Source of the DNA: Seminavis robusta
Taxonomy: Eukaryota > Bacillariophyta > Bacillariophyceae > Naviculales > Naviculaceae
Direction: 5' to 3'
NCBI GenBank assembly: GCA_903772945.1
Contig: CAICTM010000072.1
Coordinates: 62,001 to 126,000, forward strand
Length of the DNA stretch: 64,000 bases
The notes under the pieces are model-generated. The model saw only the letters and a program-made list of their open reading frames with translations, was not told the origin of the DNA and ran no database searches. Below are positions 58,568-64,000 of the stretch, one piece after another. Made by a program: the position numbers and the translations under genes. Within the stretch, counting starts at the first letter, position 1. Each line of letters opens with the position of its first letter.

Positions 58568-59288
58568 CTCTAATATTTCTGGATTGCAAACCACGGTCAT
58601 ATCTGTGTTTGGCAGCCTTGCCGTCTTGGATACTTTGGGCTCCACGATCTGAGTGCGTCTTCAATTGGGTCATTCTGACTTGGAGCAGCACCAGCTGGAA
58701 ATTAAAGGGCGGTACCGATAGCAGTCACAAGTCACAGGTCACAGGTCACAGGCGGTCCATCTGTTCCAACGTTCCAACACAACACTATGCATACTCGTAG
58801 ACACCTCCTCTAAATCCCTCCCCTAAATCAGTGGAGGAGTGAATGCAGGGTTCCGACGTTCCGACATTCCAACCAGGACTGGGGTGCTACAGGAGCAGCA
58901 TGAATGGTTATGGCCACCTTGCTTTCTTCAATTGGGTCGAAGCTTCTTGCGAACTGGGCTAATATTGCTTGGAACTTTGATCGGAAACCTTCATCGGAAA
59001 AATGACTTGAGACATGGGGGATGTTCTGTCTAGTAGTACTGTTGCTGTTGCTTATGATACTAGCTAGCTAGTAGCTAGTAGCTCTTCATTCTCCAATGAA
59101 GGGCATGGGGCATGGTGTATGGTACTCAATCAACCGCCCCAGAATTGATGGCTACCGGTTTGGTACATTTGCCTTGGCACTCGCGAAGGTTGGCAAATTG
59201 GACCGCAAATCGCCACCCTGCTCAGTTTTATTTTTCTGGACTTTGCTCAGCACAAAACACACCCCTACTGTAAGTTAAAGCAAGAGAC
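58568..59288. other. Divergent promoter region with TCACAGG repeats
   Basis: Four consecutive 8-bp units of the type GTCACAGG lie at about 58723-58753. CTAGCTAG palindromes near 59060-59085. No gene. Confidence 0.5.
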
Positions 59289-61980
59289 ATGAAGATGACG
59301 CCTCTACGAGATGAAGCCAGAGAGCAAGCTATTTTGGAGGATGGATCTGACGTTTCGGACCATGATGATCTGGAAGCCCCCGCTAATAACAAAGAGGAGA
59401 TGATGGTCCTTGCCAAGAACGAAGACAAAGCGGTGGGGTACTTGCGGTTGTTGGTAGCACTGCTTCTCGGGATTGTGGCTCTTGTCGTTTGTTTGTCCAT
59501 CTACTTTGTGACCAAGAGCAGTGAACAAACCGACTTTGAAGATGACTTCAAAGATACCAGTTTGAAAGTTGTCGAGACATTTGGATCTACTCTCAAGCAG
59601 CGCATGAACATTGCAGAGAACTTTGTCATCGACATTACGTCGCGGGTTGCCAATGAACCAGACCTCGAGTGGCCATTGGTCGCGTTTCCGGACTTTGGGA
59701 TTCGGGCTGGCAAGACTGCTCAAATTGGGACCTTCCTGGACATCAGTGTGCTCCCCATTGTCCAGCCAGAGCAACTCGAGCGATATAACAACTACACCAT
59801 GGCCAATGGGGAATGGCTTGCCGAGTCACTGGCCTTTCAGGAAGGCATTCCCGTGGAAGAAGTGGATGCTGTTCCCATTGGACCAGTCCAAGTGGTGACA
59901 GACGAAGGCCCCATCTTGAGAACACCCAACATGCCCGGCCCTTTCACACCAATATGGCAGACATTCCCTGCCATTAATCTGCCACTCCAAAACGCTGACC
60001 TAAACAAGGGGGTCTTTGCCGACCCAATCCAGGCTGTCATTGAGCACGGAATACCCGTGTTTACAACATCTGTTGACACCCTTGATGTAACGGGGTTTCG
60101 CCGAGACAGTCTTTCCAAGATGGTCGAAGCTGTTGGCCAAGAGTATCAATACGACGCCCTGGCGCCCATCTTCTACCCCATCTTTGACAGCTTACAGCGG
60201 GACCATGGAAATCAATCCGTCGTGGCACTTTTGCGTGCTGGGATCTACTGGAGAACTTTCTTTCTCAACATTCTACCCGCTAGCTCCAAGGGTGTTGTCG
60301 TGGTCCTGGAAAACGACTGTGGCAATCAATACACTTATGAAATTGATGGTTCCGATGCACGGTGTCTTGGTCGTGGAGACCTGCACAATGCCAAATATGA
60401 CTACTTGGAAGCAGCTGTCACGGTTCAATCTCTGCTGGACGTGGAATCCTCAGACGAACAAGAGTCCACCAAGGGCCAATGTCATTATGGTATCCGCGTG
60501 TACCCCTCTCAAGAACTGGAAGACACATACATGACCAACAAGCCCCTCATCTTTGCCTTGACCTTGGCAGCTGTGTTTGTCTTGACCTGCGCTACCTTCC
60601 TACTCTATGACTACTGCGTGCAAAGACGACAAAAGATCGTCTATCAATCCGCGAAACAGTCTGGCAAACTTGTTCAGTCCCTCTTTCCAGAACAAGTCCG
60701 TGATAGACTCTATGAAGAGCAAGAGGCCAATGAGAAGAAAGCTTCGGGCAACGAATGGTTGGACAAACGTAATCAAACGAACATGGACGCAAGTGTGGGA
60801 GATACGAAACCCAACGCCATTGCGAATATGTACCCCGACTGCACCGTGGTAAGTGAATTGCTGTGCTGCGAGCTAGCTGCATCAAGATGTAATCCTTCAC
60901 CGTTGTAGCTCACAACATGATTCTTGCTTACCGTACCCTTATTGTACAAACAGATGTTTGCCGACATTGCTGGCTTTACCAAATGGGCCTCTTCCAGGAC
61001 CCCCACTGAAGTTTTCGAGCTCTTAGAGGCCATTTACGGAGAGTTTGATCGGCTTGCAAAGAAGCGAGGGGTCTTCAAGATTGAAACGGTGAGCCATTTC
61101 CAATCTCCTGCTGAAGATGCCATGTTGTTCCCACTTGTCTCACTTTGTGCTTTGTTTCTTGACCCAGATTGGTAAGCCAAAGTGGATACAGAAAGCTGGC
61201 TCTACAAGGCGATGCATCAGTTCTTTTGACTTTTGACTTTTAACTGTATGTCGGCTTTCTTTGTCGCCTCTCACAACCAGTTCTTTTGAACTATAGGCGA
61301 TTGTTATGTTGCTTGCACCGGATTGCCTTTGGCCCAGCCCGACCATGCCCTCATCATGGCAAAGTACTGTATGGATTGCTTGAAGAAGCTACACTTACTG
61401 CTCCATGAAGACTTGATAGACCGGCTCGGAAAAGACACGGGCGACTTGGCCATGAGGTTTGGGCTCAGTACGTATCTCTTTTGTTGTGCACAGCATCCCA
61501 TTTCTCCTATTACTCACAAGGCCCTGTTCCTTCCTCAAAACAGACTCTGGTCCTGTCACAGCCGGGGTACTTCGAGGGGAAAAGGTAAGTGGTTCGGTTC
61601 GTTGGCTGCTCTTTCTCCGCATCATGATGATCAGCGACTAACAGTGTTTTCTATCTTTATTGTAGGCTCGTTTCCAAATTTTTGGGGATACAGTCAATGT
61701 CGCTGCTCGCATGGAGAGCAATGGACTGCGTGAAAAGATCCAAGTGTCTCAGGCCACGGCAGATTTGATTGCTGCAGCTGGAAAGGGATCGTGGCTAACC
61801 AAACGCGATGAACTGGTCACAGCCAAAGGCAAAGGAGATATGCAGACATTCTGGGTGAATGTTGCTCCCACCGGACGATCGATTGCTGCTACATCCACCT
61901 GCCAATCCGTTGAGTCCTTTGGGGACGAAAGCGATGACGCCGACAATGTTGATCGCAGCTTCGCCACCGTTGACGTGTAG
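59289..61980 (+). CDS. Receptor-type class III nucleotide cyclase (guanylate cyclase-like)
   Basis: Six exons: 59289-60848, 60954-61088, 61168-61171 (4 nt), 61297-61467, 61544-61584 and 61666-61980; 741 residues in one frame. The acidic N-terminus is followed by a membrane helix (51-74), a ~345-residue extracellular sensor region like CHASE/CACHE domains, a second helix (420-442), a linker with QSLFPEQVRDRL, and the cyclase domain from about 515. Metal-binding Asp524 (FADIAGFT) and Asp568 (IGDCYV) are present, as are Asn648 and Arg652 (NVAAR) for catalysis. At the purine-selecting sites Glu564 (KIETIGD) is guanylate-type, while the second site has Gln641 (RFQIFGD) instead of Cys. GTP or mixed specificity is therefore likely but not proven. 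All active-site residues for a homodimer are present. The tail is Ser/Asp-rich. Confidence 0.93.
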
Positions 61981-63598
61981 TAGATCACATGAGAAAACAA
62001 TCACCTCCGGAAACTACGACCGTGCACTTCTATAAAAATTTCCAATCAAATCCACAAGACAAAAACGGAAACACACTAACATCATGGCATCCGACTCTAA
62101 CTAAAAGCAAGAACGGCCGGACCTCTCAAAGCCGATCAGCACGAAGCCAGCCTTTCGCATGGAATGAAATTTCGCGGGAGTGGGACCAACAAAGAGACTG
62201 CTGTAACATAGCTTCTATTTCATGTACTACCGTATGTCATATCCGATATGCTGAAGCATCAATCTGATGGAGTGAAATAGTACCACTTGCCGCTCACTAC
62301 ATGTACGGTACCGGTAGCTTGCATGGCTGCACAAAGATCGCAGCATCGAGAGCCAAAGATTCATAAGGGGGTTTTAGAGTACCGGTACTGTACTCGCGAG
62401 CTAGTAGGGAAATTATCTACAGTACGGAAGCCAGCCAGACCCAAAGATTTTGTGTCGTTCAGATCGTTTTAGTCGCGTGAAAAGGTCGCGTCAGCCTTTA
62501 GATTGAAGATGCGGCCGAAGCAGCAATTGGATAAGCGGGCCAAGCTAGGAATGGCCCAACAGGGATAATTTCTCCCTGATGACGTCACAGTACTGGAACC
62601 AACAACCGTACCACATTTTGGTCAAAGCGCCCAGTTGATGATGAAATTGTGATGAAAGCACTGCACGATGGCTACAGGATGAACTCAACCAATATGGCAC
62701 CTACACAAGCAAACTGACTACCTAGAGTTGTCTACATTCTTTGCTTGTCGCAGCCATGTGCTGGTCGTATTGGACGCTGCCACGTAGCAGGCATTATCTT
62801 ATGCCAAACTAGATGCTTCATTTTTCTTCCCAGAATTCGCAAGTTCTCAGCTCCACCATCATTTCGGACTGCGTTGCCCTTTTGCTATCAACCCAATCAT
62901 ACCTATTGATCTAATGTGACCATTAGGGAGGATGATATCATTGAAAGTGAGTAGGATTAACGAGTTTTAATAGAAATAGTGGCAGCACCAGACCACAAAT
63001 CCAGAATGAGCCACTGGAAATTCCAGCATCTATTGTAGAGGTTCGTCTTATAGTATCAATGGCTTTGGCCATTCAGTCTTGTTGGTTTGTCTATCTGATG
63101 GAATGGGCCCAACAGATGGGTCCAATGGGGCTAGCAGTGGGACAGAGATGGTCCGTCCTATCCGTGACAATAAATTTTGAAAGAAAATGGCTGCCCTACT
63201 TTGCTGGTCATTCATCAGTCCCACAGCCAGAAGATAAACAAGCCACTACCACCACTGCGACCGTCACATCCAAATTATGTATCCATCAACTCAAAGTACT
63301 GTCAGGTTGACTCTATTGGTGAAACTGCCAGGGGTATATCTGTCAGATCATAGCGATGCTTGAGAATGAAATTCTTCTGTGGAGGGAGTTCTGTCCTGGA
63401 GCTGAGGGTAATTTGCCATGATTTACCCCATTGTCCTAAATCATTCTCCCTGTTGGGCCATTCTCCCTGTTGGGCTGTTCCTAGCAAGCGTTCTAAAACC
63501 ATTTCCCCCCTTCAGTACATGTACAGATCTTCTCCTGCAAACAGCTACGCACCGGCACGGCTGCTGTCTGAGTAACAACCAACAACCCAACAAACAAG
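61981..63598. other. Intergenic region, 1.6 kb
   Basis: No gene recognised. It holds GTACCGGTAC at 62379-62388, a near copy at 62308, and the second CRE-like palindrome. Confidence 0.5.
62580..62587. promoter_or_regulatory. CRE-like palindrome TGACGTCA
   Basis: Second exact copy, about 600 bp downstream of the cyclase stop and 1 kb upstream of the Zn2Cys6 gene start. It could belong to the latter's promoter, or be chance. Confidence 0.3.
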
Positions 63599-64000
63599 AT
63601 GCCAGCATGCCAAGAATGTCATCGTGTAAAGGTCCGTTGCGACAGGGATCAAAGTGAAGGAAGGAGTTGTTCTCGATGCCTTCGTCTGGAAGTGGATTGC
63701 ATCGCTCGCGTCTCGCGTCAAGGGCAAGGACCCAAGAGGAGGAGAAAGCTTTCTATCTCAACAACAGCTTCGGAAGAGCAAGATCATGCCATGGCCATTG
63801 ATAGTCAACCGCAACAACAACAACATGGTTCGGAAGATGGCCAAGTTTTAGACGCCATCATGATGTCCACGCCGTCCGAAGAAACTAGTTCGCTCAAGTT
63901 CCACTACGGCATGCGGTACTTGATTCACTCATGGACGTCCTTTGCGTTGGCACGGCGATCGTTTCCCCTGCTGAGCCGTGCCAGTCGTCTAGCTGCCAAA
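63599..64000 (+). CDS. Zn(II)2Cys6 (Gal4-type) transcription factor, 3' end outside window
   Basis: The ATG at 63599 opens a frame that runs to the window edge (134 codons). Residues 4-35 form a binuclear zinc cluster with spacing C-x2-C-x6-C-x10-C-x2-C-x6-C, with the usual VKVRCD between the first Cys group and the loop. A basic stretch (KRRRK) follows, then a Gln-rich linker and the start of a helical region (FHYGMRYLIHSW). Zn2Cys6 proteins are best known in fungi but also occur in diatoms and other stramenopiles. The start is fixed because the zinc cluster begins three residues after the ATG. Target genes are unknown. Confidence 0.88.
   Translation, partial: MPACQECHRVKVRCDRDQSEGRSCSRCLRLEVDCIARVSRQGQGPKRRRKLSISTTASEEQDHAMAIDSQPQQQQHGSEDGQVLDAIMMSTPSEETSSLKFHYGMRYLIHSWTSFALARRSFPLLSRASRLAAK

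Noticed and set aside
61281-61296. Direct junction from the KIET exon to a CAG acceptor at 61279-61280
   Set aside because: It reads into a stop after two codons; the 4-nt exon gives the conserved sequence instead.

Overview
The window reads as nuclear DNA of a diatom, probably a raphid pennate; the species is not fixed by the sequence. The lineage signals are a silicic acid transporter with the EGxQ/GRQ signature in each half, a DUF6824 protein, a plastid-targeted LPA1/REP27-like protein with an ASAF-type cleavage motif, a huge Pro/Ser/Thr-rich surface protein, a type II leucine-rich-repeat protein and short GT-AG introns. No virus-like element, CRISPR array or recognisable transposase gene was found.

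Layout. 1-9.8 kb: silicic acid transporter (-), a seven-exon multi-pass membrane protein with EGF-like modules (+), and a secreted esterase-fold protein whose nucleophile serine is missing (+). 10.8-14.9 kb: NF-YB (-), then a 1.9 kb satellite with a ~178 bp unit. 16.3-21.9 kb: mitochondrial-type CoA-transferase fused to an EF-hand (-), a GPCR-like receptor (-) and one 5S rRNA gene. 22.4-32.6 kb, all (-): two members of a small unnamed protein family flanking an LRR membrane protein, a DUF6824 protein and a sulfotransferase. 34.2-47.3 kb: a GC-rich fold-back repeat and two head-to-tail giant low-complexity genes that share Tudor-like modules. 48.2-64 kb: Ser/Thr/Pro-rich surface protein (+), a DKFAA-repeat coiled-coil protein (-), an SDR39U1-type oxidoreductase (+), the LPA1/REP27-like plastid protein (-), a receptor-type class III nucleotide cyclase (+) and the start of a Zn2Cys6 transcription factor running off the window (+).

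There is no operon-like organisation. Two themes recur: cell surface and silica (silicic acid transporter, Ser/Thr/Pro-rich protein, sulfotransferase, EGF and LRR ectodomains) and signalling (GPCR, nucleotide cyclase flanked by two CRE-like palindromes, EF-hand enzyme, NF-YB, Zn2Cys6). The most unusual structural signal is splicing: three unrelated genes need micro-exons of 4, 8 and 15 nt to keep highly conserved motifs in frame. Two other signals stand out: a palindromic decamer, GTACCGGTAC, that recurs in the gene spacers, and two large genes each broken by a small indel that may be an assembly error.
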